A DNA stretch of 6,375 bases from an uncultured Methanosarcinales archaeon (lineage in GTDB: Archaea > Halobacteriota > Methanosarcinia > Methanotrichales > Methanotrichaceae): positions 1 through 6,375 of the forward strand of contig CALMJN010000343.1 in the NCBI GenBank assembly GCA_937864385.1. The letters run 5' to 3'. How positions within the stretch are numbered: position 1 is the stretch's first letter; each line of letters begins with the position of its first letter. Shown here one piece after another: positions 5,929 through 6,375 of this stretch. A model generated the notes under the pieces. It did no database searches. It was given only the letters and a program-made list of their open reading frames with translations, and was not told the DNA's origin. Both the position numbers and the translations under genes were made by a program.

Positions 5929-6369
5929 TCAGCACTGATTGGTCACGATCTCTACGTTGTTAGTGGCTTTGGTAACTGCAGGGGGTACTCCTGGGCCAAA
6001 CCCGGATGCGATCGCAGTTCTAGCTCCCACTTTCAGGTTCTCTATATTGACTTTATTGCCGCAGTCATTGCATCCGCCGCCCACAGGTGCACAGCAGTCG
6101 GTGGCTCCGGAGTCCTGGTTCTTCTTGATCTTCAGGTTATTCTCCGCGTTAGCTCTGCCAACCGCCAGCGCAAAATCGTTGCCGACCTGCAACTCATCAA
6201 GATTGACATCCACCTTGGCTGGGATGGTGAAAGCAGTATTTTCTGTCTCATAGATGCCCTGTCCCAGAACCTCGTCCCCACATATCGCCATAGCAGGGAC
6301 CGCGAAGACGGCCAGCGCCATAGCCAGTGCAAAGATTATCTTTCTAATAGTCTCACCCCATAAACTCAT
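5929..6369 (-). CDS. Small secreted Cys-rich protein with internal duplication, candidate surface or sheath component
   Basis: A 146-residue exported protein; mature part about 118 residues. The signal peptide runs to VPAMA (24-28) after a hydrophobic core IIFALAMALAVFA, with likely cleavage before Ile29. Two related units follow: AKVDVNLDELQVGNDFALAV (51-70) continuing GRANAENNLKIKKNQ, and NKVNIENLKVGARTAIASGF (105-124) ending NNVEIVTNQ. Between them is a Cys cluster, DCCAPVGGGCNDC (91-103), and Cys30 and the terminal Cys146 bring the total to six. Alternating polar and nonpolar strands with Asn/Gln-rich turns suggest a beta-rich structural protein. A link to the amyloid sheath protein MspA of Methanothrix is a hypothesis, not recognised identity. 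Only six bases lie upstream of the ATG within the window, so promoter, ribosome binding site and a possible upstream start are unseen. The companion secreted gene follows after 35 bases. Confidence 0.82.
   Translation of the reverse strand: MSLWGETIRKIIFALAMALAVFAVPAMAICGDEVLGQGIYETENTAFTIPAKVDVNLDELQVGNDFALAVGRANAENNLKIKKNQDSGATDCCAPVGGGCNDCGNKVNIENLKVGARTAIASGFGPGVPPAVTKATNNVEIVTNQC
5970..6219 (-). repeat. Diverged two-unit protein-level repeat in the small secreted protein
   Basis: Unit one covers residues 51-85 and unit two 105-145, separated by the Cys-rich linker. Shared positions include K-V-[DN]-[VI] at the start, L-x-V-G after it, alternating Ala, and a closing N-N-x-[KE]-I-x-x-N-Q. 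The copies are too diverged to be an obvious nucleotide repeat, so the duplication is old or under constraint only at the protein level. Confidence 0.55.
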
Positions 6370-6375
6370 GTTGAT

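Overview
The window looks like chromosomal sequence from a methanogenic euryarchaeon. The evidence is a group II chaperonin (thermosome) subunit with a Gly-Gly-Met tail, archaeal-style PurC and HisRS, U-rich tracts instead of hairpin terminators, weak or absent Shine-Dalgarno sites, and a lipoprotein crowded with N-glycosylation sequons. GC is moderately high. I favour the Methanosarcinia, and Methanothrix (Methanosaeta) within them, but that placement is inference from gene style and not from a marker phylogeny.

Layout, plus strand: (1) bases 1-1038 are the 3' part of a thermosome subunit gene, followed by a T-rich tract; (2) 1167-2087 is purC, whose leader holds a possible 17-codon ORF whose stop overlaps the purC start; (3) 2167-3111 encodes a secreted lipoprotein with a LolA/LppX-like look, preceded by a 15-base AT-rich palindrome where a promoter is expected; (4) 3147-3626 encodes a winged-helix DNA-binding protein, 35 bases downstream and probably co-transcribed.

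Layout, minus strand (read right to left): (5) 6369-5929 encodes a small secreted Cys-rich protein with an internal duplication; (6) 5893-5204 encodes a second secreted protein, 35 bases downstream, with a C-terminal segment resembling the same repeat; a T8 tract follows it; (7) 5024-3663 is hisS, which converges on the winged-helix gene with a 36-base gap.

The thermosome, purC and hisS genes are housekeeping and functionally unrelated. The two less ordinary units are the lipoprotein plus regulator pair, which may form a self-regulated operon, and the pair of secreted repeat proteins at the right edge, which may be cell-surface structural components. For the latter, a relation to the amyloid sheath proteins of Methanothrix is a hypothesis worth testing. 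I see no tRNA, rRNA, CRISPR array, insertion sequence or integrase. No gap between genes exceeds 180 bases.
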